Assembly (NCBI GenBank): GCA_911728435.2
Contig: OU452213.1
Location: 8,535,834-8,599,833 of the forward strand
Reading direction: 5' to 3'
DNA from: Apoderus coryli
Taxonomy: Eukaryota > Arthropoda > Insecta > Coleoptera > Attelabidae
DNA length: 64,000 nucleotides
The notes under the pieces are model-generated. The model was not told where the DNA came from and ran no database searches. It saw nothing but the letters and a program-made list of their open reading frames with translations. Below are positions 31,027 to 42,692 of the stretch, in pieces. Position 1 is the first letter of the stretch; each line of letters opens with the position of its first letter. The position numbers and the translations under genes were made by a program.

Positions 31027-33123
31027 ACAGTGACTATATATTATAACAGTGATGTCATTAGGGTATAGTTCTATGTTAAAAAAGTGGTCTTGTTTTTTAT
31101 TGGCTCACTGATAAACGTGGTTTCCGGTCCGGCATGAATCTGCACACTATTTGTTTGTTTACTTTTTTTACATGGGGTTATGGAGGTATTCGGACGTTGA
31201 AAGTTTTTGTATAAATTTTAGTGTTAAATATTATCTTTATAAACATTTGTGATTGAAGACTTGTTAATAGTGTGTTAGTGATTGTTTTAAGACTATAATT
31301 AATATTTCAAACCCTGTTTAAAAGGGTGGGTTTGCTGAGAAAGTAAGTATGTCCCAATCGCGTATTGCACGGCGTTACAGAATCAGTTATAAATAATAAT
31401 AATAATTAGTTACATAAATGCCTAGGAATAATGCTCACGCAATGTATTTCCACGGCTCATAAAGTCCGTTTGGATCATTTGGCTCGTCGATTAAAATAAC
31501 ATAACCTAAGACTGTGTTGTGTTATAAAAAAAAAAACAAGTTTTTTGTCATTATTTTGCACGAAAATATATGTGTACATAATAATAATGTTTTAAATAAT
31601 TCTGTTTGTGTTTGTAGTAGAACAATAATGCCTGGCTGTGCTGTCGTGGGTTGCAGTACTTCTGCCAGAAAAGGATTTGTTACGAAAACCTTCCCAAAAG
31701 ATCCTGAAAGAAGCAAGCAATGGTTAATTAAAACTCGGAGGGACAACTGGCAACAATCATGCTTGTGTGGGTTAGTAATAGTAATATACTTAATCTAGGC
31801 GTAACAGCACTACAAAAATATATTATGCTTTATTTTTATACATAATTTAATGGTATTGTTATTTCTCACTTGTACTTGATATTACTTACCTATTAATATT
31901 AATTAATATACGTATTCAGGTTCACTTTCCTCCTGAAATGTGGGAAAAAACTCGAGAAGATGGCACTCGCAAATTAAAGAGTAATCCTGTTCCCTTCTTC
32001 TATTTTCTAAACCAGTAAAGAAGAGAAGGCCTCCACATCAGAGAAGTTTATTTTTGTGCAGGAAAACTAAAGCCGGTATGTGTGTCTCTAGATCTATTTT
32101 TTTGCTACCTATATCAAATATTCCACAAAATATGAAAGAGTAGGTAGTTTGTGATACATTTTAAGTAGAATATTACGAGTATTATTTAGTGGATTTTCCA
32201 ATTTAGAATTATAGATGCAAAATCTAAGTGATGTTTTTATTTGTTACAGATTCGACCAGCAAATTGCACAATCAAACTTCACTAAAATTCTTGATAAAAC
32301 ACTTGTAATGGATTCTTTCCAAGTAAAACACTTTTTATTTTAACCAAATTTATTGTAGCCACTTAGGTATCTATAATCTAAATAATGATTTACAAATGTT
32401 TTTAATAATTGTTATTTCCCGAAAGTATTTCTAACGAATCTCTCTTTTTACAAAATTGTTGGAGTGTATAGGTAGGTATATTGGCAAGAACAAATAATAT
32501 ACAAATTTACGTCATGATCTTTGGGTTTGTTTTTAAGATTTCTTAATGACTTATTTATTTAATACAATGTTCAAATTTTATTGAGAGATTAACTATTTAA
32601 TTTGTATAATTAGAGTTTGAACCAAGAGATAATTTTGGATATTGAACAGTGTTCAGGAAGAACAATTATTTGTTAAATATAATAATACATTTATGTGTGA
32701 GCATTATTTCTAGGCATTTATGTAACTAATTATTATTTATGTAACTAATTATTATTATTAGTTATAACTGATTCTGTAACGCCGTGCAATACGCGATTGG
32801 GACATACTTACTTACTTTCTCAGCAAACCCACTCTTTTAAACAGAGTTTGAAATATTAATTATAGTCTTAAAACAATCACTAACACATTGTTAACAAGTC
32901 TTCAATCACAAATGTTTATAAATATAATAATTAACACTAAAATTTGTACAAAAACTTTCAACGTCCGAATACCTCCATAAGAACCCCATGTAAAAAAAAG
33001 TAAACAAAGAAAAAGTGTGCAGATTCATGCCGGACCGGAAACCACGTTTATCAGGGAGCCAATAAAAAACAAGACCACTTTTTTACTCTAATGACATCAC
33101 TGTTAGAATATATCGTCACTGAA
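31027..33123 (+). mobile_element. DNA transposon with ~410-base inverted termini and a THAP ORF
   Basis: The left arm (31027 to about 31440) is the reverse complement of the right arm (about 32700 to 33123), including CAGTGAC ends, TGGTTTCCGGTCCGGCATGA and the GCAATACGCGATTGGGACAT block. AGCAACAAT lies at 31018-31026 and again at 33124-33132. Copy C has it once at 33811-33819, so the insertion is certain. The 9-base duplication would fit Mutator-like elements, while the THAP domain is typical of P-like elements (8 bases). The interior of 1.26 kb holds only a THAP segment, so it is non-autonomous. Confidence 0.9.
31628..31990 (+). pseudogene. THAP zinc-finger exons of a transposase
   Basis: The start at 31628 reads MPGCAVVGCSTSARKG, then FPKDPERSKQWL and RRDNWQ, ending SCLCG near 31773. 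The C-x4-C pair and the FPKDPE...W core are the first half of a THAP DNA-binding domain. After an intron-like gap (GTTAGT near 31771, polypyrimidine and CAG at 31917-31919) the plus strand gives HFPPEMWEKTREDG and RKLKSNPVPFF. This supplies the missing C-x2-H-F and the LK..AVP tail of the domain. The two halves do not join in frame with consensus splice sites, so either the site has mutated or I mis-place it. No transposase core follows. Confidence 0.8.
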
Positions 33124-34114
33124 AGCAACAATGGCCAACACTGCCATCTTGCATATACCCACTATACAAACACCTATCGCTTTTCGTCTAAACATAGTTT
33201 AATTGTACTAAGAATAGATTACGAATATTGCCATTAAAAAAACACTATAAGAAGCACGCTTCATATAGATGCAGCAGAGATTTAATGTAATATAAGGTTA
33301 CACAATAATCTTTGGCTGAATGTACTAGTCTTCTGTTAGTCATGTGGTATCACGAACTTTATACGAAACTCGTTCATACCAGTGGCGGCTTGTCCTATGA
33401 AGCAAGTGAAGCAACGCTTCACCTAAATAATGAGTAAAATTAATAATATTTAATTTTATTTTATTGTGCAATTATTTTTCTCCATATAAAATTTAAACTA
33501 TAAATTAATGTATACTTAATATTCAACTTGCTTTACCATACAACTGTAATTTTGAATTTCGTCTTCATCTGAAGCAAGCTTTATCATATGCACCTATTTA
33601 ACATACTTAATTTACATACCTATAACTATTTCCCTCTTTTTTTTATTCGTGTAATAATAGTAAAATATTATTGATTTCGATCTCTCTCTTCCCTTTTTGC
33701 GACAGTTGACATCCTTGTCAGTGCTTGTGTCCTATGACAATAGCCTATTTATTTATCATACACGTTCTTATGCAGATGAAGCGTGCCTAAAAGCATTTTC
33801 ATCTATAATTCAGCAACAATGGCCAACACTGCCATCTTGCATATACCCACTATACAACCACCTACCGCTTTTCGTCTAAACATAGTTGCCAGCGTTTAAT
33901 TGTACTACGCATAGCATACGAATCTTGCCATTAAAAAAACACTATAAGAAGCACACTTCATAGAGATGCGGCAGAGATTTAATGTAAAATAAGGTTATAC
34001 GACAACGCTTGGCGAGTGTTTTGTACCTATATGTGGATTATTATTTTGATTATATCTATCTCTATCATACAGTTGCAAATTTCTAGTGCTGTCACAGTTG
34101 TGCTCTGTGCTATA

Positions 34115-35462
34115 CATTGAGGTGGGGGGAGACGCTCTAACGTGGCCAAAAGCGGGTGCAGGTACGCCATATTGGTATACGACTTCTATCATTTGTCGTG
34201 CTTTCAAGTTTATAGTGTTATTTACGAGTATTTTACAAGTTTACTTAAGTTTTTCGTGTTTTTTTGGACGGTTATTTGACAATATACTATAATGGTGTCC
34301 TGTGCTGTGCGTAGTTGCAGTAGTAGAAGTGAAATCGACCAGAAAATATCAGGAATAACGTTTCATAGGTATGTACCAAATATTGTGAACATTGTACATG
34401 GACGTATTTAGGGTTTTTTTAGGCGAACTTATTAAAACACATTATTATAGGAGTCTGGTAGCATTCTTCTTTCTGCACTGAACAATGTTGTGCATTGTAG
34501 TTTATTTTTTTTTTTAATCCTTTTACTTGATTTCTACTCTCAAACTCTCTACTTTTTCATCACTTTCTAGCAAAAAAGACCCCTAAATATGTGTTAAAAA
34601 CATATTCTGGTTTTTAGATTTCCTAAAGATCCTGCTCGTAGACATATATCTGGACAGAATATGTGTCTCGAATTAATTGGATACCAACGAGAAATGTACA
34701 CAAATATAATTTATCCAGATCATGATTATCTTCCTGGACCATTTGCTGAATTTTCGAAATGCATTATTGTTTAGATTGCTGGATTTGTTGTTTTTAGTTT
34801 AAAGAAGCAAATTATTTGCAGAGAATGTCGAGATGCATTAATAAGTGTTATTCTTTTATTAAAATGAAGGCAAAAAAGGATTTACAAATTCCTTCAAAAG
34901 ATGTTTTAGACGTTTGCTTCCAATCCGAAAATATCATAAAAAATCGTGTAGTAGCTACTAATGAAAAGGATTCATAATAAAACTTGTTTTAAAGGAATTT
35001 GTAAATAGTAATATTTTTCCTGATTTAGTTGTGCACGGTTTTGATCAATCAGTGTTTGATAACCATATACATTTACTCATCAAATCTATTGCGACTAAAT
35101 ATGTTAATACCAGGATGTATTATTTAAGTAAAAATAAAGTGGATAAGCATAGCGGAACATTTAAATAAAATTGTTTTGTTTAAGGGGTATTAATATATAA
35201 TTTATAAAGTACTAACGTCTTTTATTCCTGTATTTAGGTATCAAATATCAATAATTACCTATATTTAAGTATTTTGTATACTGCATAATATTTCAAAATA
35301 AAGTATAAACCCAAGCTGCAAATTAAAAGCAAAAACGTCAACAAAAATAGTTAATGCGGCTCTGGAGAATCCGCCATATTGGTATACGATTACGCCCCAC
35401 CCAATGCACCCGTTTGTGGACAATGTAAAATAATGCTTATAGCTACTCCTTATATCTCAATG
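34115..35462 (+). mobile_element. P-element-like transposon, 1348 bases, 8-base target duplication
   Basis: The ends are CATTGAG at 34115 and CTCAATG ending at 35462; inverted similarity extends about 20 bases (GGAG, GCT blocks). GTGCTATA precedes (34107-34114) and follows (35463-35470). Subterminal CGGGTGCA blocks are inverted, near 34152 and 35405. An 18-base direct repeat CGCCATATTGGTATACGA lies at 34165-34182 and 35372-35389. The 8-base duplication, the CA start and the THAP transposase together support a P-like element. Confidence 0.88.
34292..35168 (+). pseudogene. P-like transposase: THAP exons and C-terminal region
   Basis: Exon 1 starts at ATG 34292 (MVSCAVRSCSSRSEID, then ISGITFHR) and ends at the donor GTATGT at 34369. 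The intron ends in TTTTTAG at 34617, and exon 2 continues in frame with FPKDPARRHISGQ. This joins into the first half of a THAP domain, although the usual Trp is missing. A stop follows FAEFSKCIIV. Downstream, from about 34797, a separate reading gives QIICRECRDALIS, KMKAKKDLQIPSKDVLDVC and, after a frameshift, NIFPDLVVHGFDQSVFDNHIH. These resemble the C-terminal region of THAP/P-element transposases (a C..C...L, then PS.DV pattern). The RNase H-like core is deleted. Confidence 0.75.
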
Positions 35463-36183
35463 GTGCTATACCTGTGCTAATATTATTTTTATTTACTTTT
35501 CGGGAAGCTTAAAGTTTTGATTTTTGATATTTTGAATACAAATTAGTCTTTCTATTTCGTTACCTACATATTTCATTTAATTTGAAAATCTAAAAAAGTA
35601 GTGAACAAATTAAAAATATATATATACGGTTATTAATTAGTAGGCAGGTACCTACCTATTTCTCTAAAAATAAATGGGTAGGTGCCGTAAAATATTGTTT
35701 TTTTAATATATTATAATATCTCATACTTTAATATGGAAGAAGCAAGTGGAAGTACTACACATCAGCAGCGTAAATTATATTTACGCTGACATCAGGTAAG
35801 CGAAGTTATTATGAAAAATGATGTTTATTTTTTAATTTTAACTAATGTTAAGTTTTTTTAATCAACACTCCTTTTAAGAACAGAAAAGTCTTGTTAAAAA
35901 TATACAGACACACCTGTTCCAGATTTAAATAAATGTGTGATAAATAAATAAAAGTAATTTGATTGACAATTTCATAAAATGTGTTTTATTTAGTATTATT
36001 ATGGAGGTAAATATATTCTAGATACTAATAACACTTTTTAAAGAAAACAATACTTAGGTGAGGTACCTACTTATAAACATAACCTCCTATATTTTATGCA
36101 GTTGACGAAGTTACTATTTGATTAGTATATGGCTTTATTTTATGTTATGCTTCACCACATTAAACTGCCACAAGTCGCCACTG

Positions 36184-36544
36184 CCTAGTGTCCTTTTTTA
36201 ATAGAATATTAAGGTACGATGAGCTACGCTGAATTTTATAGTTGTCCTGATGAAGACTAAAAATATAGTCGAAACTTTGACGTAGAATTAAAAGTTGCTG
36301 ATTTATTGTCCCATGTCCGACGAATGACAGAACTGTGTATTAATTTCATTATCTTCATTGCGTCACGGGAAAAATATACAGGTTGTTCTTTCCAAATAGC
36401 GAGGCTTACGTACAGGGTGGCTTAAACTGTACGCTTTCTTCTGCCAACTGACATGCGTCCTCCAGGCTCAAATTTCATGAAAAACTGAGTGGTGAAAACA
36501 GATTTTCGATATTCTCTGAGATTACACTATAGAGTCCATAGAGA
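36184..36544. other. Unassigned sequence with a hammerhead-like hairpin motif
   Basis: At 36247-36275 the plus strand reads CTGATGA, A, a GACTA-loop-TAGTC hairpin, then GAAAC. An ACAGGGTGG end motif lies at 36412-36420. No gene was recognised. Confidence 0.4.
36247..36275 (+). other. CTGATGA-hairpin-GAAAC motif (hammerhead-like)
   Basis: CTGATGA, one A, GACTA, a loop, TAGTC, then GAAAC. It has all the parts of a hammerhead core apart from one extra base before stem II. It probably marks a lost Penelope-like terminus. Compare 541-571 (minus) and 52252-52277 (plus). Confidence 0.45.
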
Positions 36545-36713
36545 TACAGGGTGTTAAATATGACTGCCTGAGGACGATTTTTTTGAAATATTTTTGAAAC
36601 GAGTAGAATATATAATAATACGAGTATATTTATAGAATCATAGTTTTTTGGAGACAGAGGTATTTTGTTGTGTTGCCATATGGTAACGATAGGTTTTTAA
36701 GATGTTTTTTTTT

Positions 36714-37492
36714 CAGGAGAGGTTTTGATCTTCAGCAGGTTTTGGCTATGTTAGAGGACGATGATGACGAAATAGCTGCATCAGGTGTAAGTAAAATTTT
36801 TATAACTCCACCAGAGGCTTCAGAACTCACTGATGAAGACTCTGCTGAAGGAATAATTATCAGCGCCAGCAGAAATTGTCTTGGAAAATAACCAACGAAT
36901 ATTTGGACAACGCAGAAGAAGCGAAAGAAGTACAGGAAATTAACGCTGAAGAAGTCAAATAAGACCAACCGCTACAAAAAACACCCAAACTCACTTTCAA
37001 ATGGATTGATGGAGACATTGTCTGTAATAGCGCTACACAACCAGAACCAAATTATTATCAGTTTCATAACAAAAGAGGAAAGAAGTGGTATTGGTCCATT
37101 TTCACCTGATTGCTGGACACTACACTTCATAATTCATGGATTATGTACAAGCAAGCAGGAAACAAACTAACAAAACGCGAGTTTTGACGAGAATTAGTTA
37201 CTGCGTATCTAAATCGATATAAAAATCCACCAAGAGGATCTGGACGGACATCTTTATCCAGAAATAGTACTTCTGGAAACAGAGTATCTGATGATGTGCG
37301 ATATGATCATTCGGACCACTTACTAATAGCTGTACCCAATAATAAGCGTTGGAGATGTGCAGGAGAAGGCTGTAATTCTATTGTCAGAACATGCTGTAAA
37401 AATGTAATGTTGCACGGAAAAAAATCTATTCTTATTATAAGATTATTAATCTTAATTCAACGCTACACTGCATTTCCTATGCCGCAAGTGTA
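36714..37492 (+). pseudogene. piggyBac transposase with central deletion
   Basis: The N-terminal part (36714-36890) reads RRGFDLQQVLAMLEDDDDE, an acidic stretch ending TPPEASELTDEDSAEG, typical of the acidic N-terminus of piggyBac transposases. From about 37066 a broken reading gives NKRGKKWYW, LLDTTLHNSWIMYKQAGNKL, REF, LVTAYLNRY and GNRVSDDVRYDHSDHLL. It then enters a cysteine-rich end (RWRCAGEGCNSIVRTCC), the C-terminal RING-like zinc-finger region of the family. The catalytic middle, with the DDD residues, is missing between about 37000 and 37065. At least two stops lie in the C-terminal part. A CAG just before 36716 could be a splice acceptor or chance. Confidence 0.8.
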
Positions 37493-40146
37493 GTAATACT
37501 TAAATTAAATAAAACAATATTCTTATTTAGTAAGACTAAGTTAATACTAACGCAAGAAGAGTAGATACTTTAGTCAAGTACAGAGGTATTCTTGTTTCAT
37601 GCAGAATGGTATAGTTACATTATACCTACATTATTCTTCAATAGATTCTGTATTATTTTCTAATAAAACATAATAAAAGTTGAACCAAATCACATATATT
37701 CCTGATATAAGTATAAATTGGATTTAAAACAAGCATTATTATTCTGTCTGTAAACATACGACATGCTTTAATAAACTACAGAATATATTTAATTTGAACT
37801 ATTATTATACCTGTTTTGAGGATTAAAAAAAACGGATTCAAGAATAAAATATGCTTCAATTAAATGCAGAAAATATTTGATTTAAAAACATATTATACGT
37901 GTTTTGAGTATTAAAAAAAATTAATTAAAGAATACTATGTTTTCTTATAAATGGAGTAGGTGTATTTGAAATAAAACTAAAACTAATAAAATGTACAAAT
38001 TTAAATTGTTTTCTAAGTCTAGTTCTCGACGTAGATTCTGTTTTCATAAGTTTTGTCAAGACAATTGTTTTGTTATATTATGTTATAACGTAGTGAAAAC
38101 AACATAATCTACCTCGAGAACTAGACTTAGAAAAACAATTTAAGCTTATACTTTTAAAGTTTTGTAATATGTTTTATATGGTTTGATTTGCTCTTCTTAA
38201 TTATCAGTGATGTAGAAAAGTGATTTGAAGTAATTTGCTTTAACAATTAACCAAAATCGCATGGGATTTGTTTCAGAATTTAATATACATTTCGCATGCC
38301 TCCTTTGTTAATTATGAAAAAAAATATATTTCAAATAACTTGTGTATCTTTGATAGTCGAGATGATGCATTGGAAATCCAAACTTTGAAAACGTGGTATC
38401 ACTTATCATGCAATGCGAAACATCATATACGTGAGAACTAGAGATGGAATAGCTATAGAATTTATTTACATAACTATCATACAACCTAAAAAAATATCAA
38501 AATTGACCGAGATCCAAATTTTTATGAATTTTGATTTGATGATTTATATTTTTGTATTTTGTATTTTTGTACTTCCGACATTGCTATATATACACTTAAA
38601 AATTAAACTTTAATGTTTCCGTATACAAAATTCGTTAAATGAAAAGGTTTACCACTAATCAAAACAAAACAATACCTTGGTAAAGATTTTTTTTTTATTA
38701 ATCAACATTACAAAACAATCAATCAAAAATGTATGGCAAAAAATAAGCTCTTTATCATATACGTAAAAACAAATGGATACAACAACGTAAATAGAACAAC
38801 ATATTCTAACTAAAATAATATAAAAAATACCTATATAAGTATACATATATCTAGTATTAAGATGTTTAATGAAGAGTGTGGCTACCTGAATTTTAAATGT
38901 GTTCTGTCAATTTGTTCTAATCACAATTTTTTGAAAGTTCGACTCTCCAAGACCGGGGCATGTTGTAGAAACTCACGTATCTAGTAACTACGTATGTCGT
39001 AGAACATTTCTGATAAGCAAAAAACAAACGTGTGAGGGGAAGTCGGAGATAGGTTAGAGAGTAAGAGAGGTTATGGCGGCACGAGAAAAACGAAAGAATT
39101 TAATTTTGTTTTCTAATAATTCTCGTGTGTTTAATAAATTTAAATTAGCCCTTTAATTACACAAGTACAAACTTCCAAAAAAATTGCGTAGTTTATGATT
39201 AACAATAAATATAAAAAATCCAGAAGAAGTTCATGGCTTTTATTACATGAGTCCGATGTGTGTATGAAGTATGTAAAAGAGTCTCAAGCCGGCATCAAAA
39301 CAGCACCTACACAGAATACATAGAAAACCCAGTCGAAAAGATAACAGTGAAAACTTACCTGCAAACTTTCGAATAATTTCTTCCAAGCCCACGATTTTAA
39401 GAGATTTTCCATTATTAAGTACGCAGAAGCAAATCAAATTCTCTATTTCTCTATAAGCCGCCACATAAGCACAACGACCAACGACGAACAAGAACAAACG
39501 GAGGTAAATCGTGAACATGTTCGAGGGATCATGCGCGTTACAGGTTATAATCTGTACTCAAGAAGAGTAGCGTAAATGCAATACTAACTATTCTTGGTAT
39601 AAATATAATATGTCTCAATCCAAAAATATATTTAAACTTAAAAGTAGAGTAATTTTTCTTGATTGGAGTGAAATTATTATTATAAGAAACATAAATATTC
39701 TTTAGTATCGTATAATAGTCTATTATAAATACAAGAACGCCATACACTTCGTTCAAGACAAATATACCTTTTTTAGAAGAATATGTTTTTCTTCAATATA
39801 TCCTACTTGGTATTCTTATTCTAACTATAAAGTAATTTTAAATCAAGTAAATACACAACTTAAATCCAAGAGTAGATGAATATTTAAATTGTGTGTTGGT
39901 TAAACTTAACTGAAGCTTTATTATACTTGCACCAAATATTTATCTTTAAGAATACGACTATTCTTATTTAAAGATTTGATTTTTTTCCGTGTGGTCTCAG
40001 CATACCATGTTTTGAAATATTTTGTTCTGTTACTTTTTAAATGTGATTTTACAGGTTCAGGTATGTATAGTTTTTTATATTTTCCGGTTTCCAAATAAAT
40101 TTTGATTTATGCTATTTTCTTATTTTTGAGTTACCCAAAAGGCTAG
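37493..40146. other. Non-coding interior of the 36545-40588 element
   Basis: No second coding relic was recognised. Open frames at 38413-38613, 38655-38846, 39243-39518 and 39538-39756 have no motif and simple hydrophobic composition typical of AT-rich DNA. The hairpin at 38003-38141 is the only clear structure. Confidence 0.5.
38003..38141. repeat. Inverted repeat, ~45-base arms
   Basis: AAATTGTTTTCTAAGTCTAG at 38003 and its reverse complement ending at 38141 pair over about 45 bases with three or four mismatches, around a loop of about 47 bases. It contains TCTCGAGGTAGATT-type sequence on both sides. It may be a very short MITE or a remnant of element ends. Confidence 0.8.
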
Positions 40147-40588
40147 CGTTACCATATGGCAACGGCTTCAAACTTACATATTAAACAAAAAAATTGCGTT
40201 TTACAAAAATAATTAATTCAGGCTTTGGAGGGTTAATGCTGTTTACTAAGGACCAGTTTTGTCCTAAAATTTTGCAACTCGAATTTTTCGAAAACCTTTA
40301 AATTTTTCGAGAAAAAAAGGGTATGCCTTTTTTATGTAGAAAACTTCATTTTATCACATTTTTGACACAAAATGAATAAAAGTCACAAGGAAAAAAAGTT
40401 AGGTTATAATTAAGGCAAGGTCCACCCCAGTTTACCCGCCTATGGTCATACTTTTTTATTCAATTTCATGTCAGTTTACGATATTTTACTAGGTGAATAA
40501 ATATGCTACATTTGATTAATTTATCTTTAATCGTTTCGAAAATATTACAAAAAAATCGTCCTCAGGCAGTCATCTTTAACACCCTGTA

Positions 40589-42692
40589 TCTTTGTAAATA
40601 AGGAGTTTTCGAAAAACTACAATTTAAGTTTTTTTCATTATTGGACGTCTCCAATTCGCTAACAAATTTTGACCAGCTTTTATAGAAACACCTTGTATAT
40701 GTTACTGCTTCAGGCTTGTAGGGATTTAGAAATTTTTTTTTGTCTCGAAATTGTTTGACAAACAAAAATTTTGTAGGAGAGTAAATCGTTTCTAAATAAA
40801 ATGAACTAATTATAGAAAAAAACTGGTATCGATTATACGAGGTTTACAAAAAATATGGGTAGATAATTTATTGTGACTAAGCTTTTAAACACCCTGTAAT
40901 TTTAGAAATTGGAGTTTCTTCAACAAAAAACTGTAGTTTATTGGTGCAAACGAGTCTTTAAAAAATGAATAAAATCTATCAAACATTTTTCGGTTTATTT
41001 GAAAAAAAACGTAAAAAAAATATTGACCTTTAAAGCCCTCTAGCGCCCAAACCACGCAGTTTTGTATATACATAAGTTGACCTAAATCATCATATTTTCG
41101 GCCAATCAATTTGTCCTATTCCGTTGTACACGTCATTTCCGGACACACATAGGTAAAACCTCAAACAAGAAAAAAGGCTCACCTTGGATTTCTCAATGTC
41201 TGATCTTCTTTAGCTTTTGTTGAGTAGTTTATTTTATTTCCTTCAATACCTTCAGCCGTCATTAATTCTTATTGACGTTAAATAATCCGGATTAATCTAA
41301 TCACCAAGGTTCTATAATAGATCATCAACTTTTCGGTACAGCACAAAGATTTTGTGAGATGCCATTTTCCCTGGTGGCAAATTCAAACACACTGAGAGGC
41401 AAATATATGGATTGAAGCGTCGACGACGCGATCTGGCATAATGGGTATTGTATTATCTCTATGGAGCGCCCACATTGGGTTTTGAATTAATGAAGAGGAA
41501 ATAATTATAATTGACATATACCTGTATGCTAAAATAAATTTGGTGAAACTTGTGTGGGCATTGGAATTGTTTACAAATTTAAATTTGACCAATATATTAT
41601 CATTTGTCGTAATCTTAGAATATAAAGAGGGAAGGAAGGAGAGAAGCGAATTTTACCATTCAGATGCATGCGACAGATATGACGTCACCGCCGCCATTTT
41701 GAAACACCATTTGGTTAATATTATACCTCGTAACCCAGAAAGTGTGACGCATTCTCACTAGGCTCAAATTATTTCTCAGAGACAGGACTAATAGAAAAAA
41801 ATACGCGTGTAGCACAGTACACGTGATAGAAGTGAATACTTTTGTTCCAAAAATAAGAATTCCCTAAAATGCTAGATAACCTTAACAAACTTTACTATGA
41901 TTTTAAAACTAAAAATAAGTAGGTAATATCATTTTGAATTCATTTTACTGTCGACCCAGTACAAACCACCAAAATCTGCAACTGGTAGTAGGTTATTGAA
42001 CGTCGCATTCGCCATTGCGAATGATTGTAGACCGACAAGCCCTAGCGACTACGATTAAATATTATGTTTTCGCTTTAAAAAATGCACGTATTAAGTTTTA
42101 ATTCCACTTGAAGTTGGGCAGCCCCGTTTTACACCAAATCAAGTAGTAGACTTTTATTTTCGAACACCCGGTATATATGTATGTTTTATTTTACAGATTT
42201 CCCGGACCATAAATACAATTAATTAGAGATCTGCAAAGCTCTTAATCTATTTTAGGTAAGTGTATAAATGTTAAGAATACTCATATCATAATTGTTATTT
42301 TTTCTGGAACTGAATAAAGAAAAATGTTAAAATATACGAATCTTAAAAAAAAATAGACTGCATACTGAATTAATATTTGTAAATAAATAAAAATTATTAT
42401 TATAACAATACCTCAATAATATGACCAAGAATATCTATATACAATCCAAGCTAAAATAATAAAATGTTTATTATTAAATATATAACTAAAAGATTTTTAT
42501 TGTAGACACAGGGTATATTGTATAAATGAATATTATATATTATAATTTGTAACATACCATTATCAATCAATAATTAACGAGACAAGCTGATCCAGTGTTG
42601 ATTGTAATACAATATACATTTGAATTATTATCATTTGATTCTTGTAATAATGCTAGTGCTTTTATAAGCTCAAAAAGTATTAATTATTTAAA
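40589..42692. other. Unassigned AT-rich sequence
   Basis: ACACCCTGTAATTTTAGAAATTGG at 40890 and ACACCCGGTATA at 42165 are transposon-end-like. No gene was recognised. The frames 40562-40765, 40885-41109, 41383-41592 and 41540-41761 lack motifs. Confidence 0.5.

Larger units (their letters stand above)
30581..33303 (+). mobile_element. hAT-like non-autonomous element, copy B (left half, interrupted)
   Basis: The left terminus CAGTGGCGGCTTGT begins at 30581. The sequence follows copy C (33380 onward) closely, to the point where a THAP-domain element (31027-33123) is inserted, then goes on from 33124 to about 33303 and stops. The right half seen in copies A and C is missing, so this copy is truncated. 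Copy C starts only 76 bases later. Confidence 0.85.
33380..36183 (+). mobile_element. hAT-like non-autonomous element, copy C (complete ends)
   Basis: The left end CAGTGGCGGCTTGTCC begins at 33380 and the right end ACAAGTCGCCACTG ends at 36183, giving inverted termini of about 14 bases with one mismatch. A further GAAGC..GTGAAGC similarity lies inside. Without the P-like insertion (34115-35462) it is about 1.45 kb. Flanking 8-mers (GTTCATAC and CCTAGTGT) do not match, so the target duplication has eroded or the ends are misjudged. No coding capacity of its own was seen. Confidence 0.82.
36545..40588. mobile_element. 4-kb element with Tc1/mariner-like ends enclosing a piggyBac relic
   Basis: The termini TACAGGGTGTTAAATATGAC at 36545 and the inverted counterpart ending at 40588 match over about 58 bases with few differences (ATATGACTG versus AGATGACTG). 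TA at both outer edges is consistent with Tc1/mariner insertion. Inside, GTTGCCATATGGTAACG at 36672-36688 recurs exactly inverted at 40147-40163. The only coding relic inside is piggyBac-type (36714-37492). The ends and the coding relic therefore come from different superfamilies, which suggests nested insertion. Confidence 0.7.

Noticed and set aside
31027..33123. Calling this element a true P element
   Set aside because: The ends are far longer and the duplication is 9 bases with one or two extra bases at the edges; only the THAP domain supports P.
36184..36300. Complete Penelope remnant at the second hairpin motif
   Set aside because: No inverted arms or coding relic could be matched around it, so only the motif is reported.
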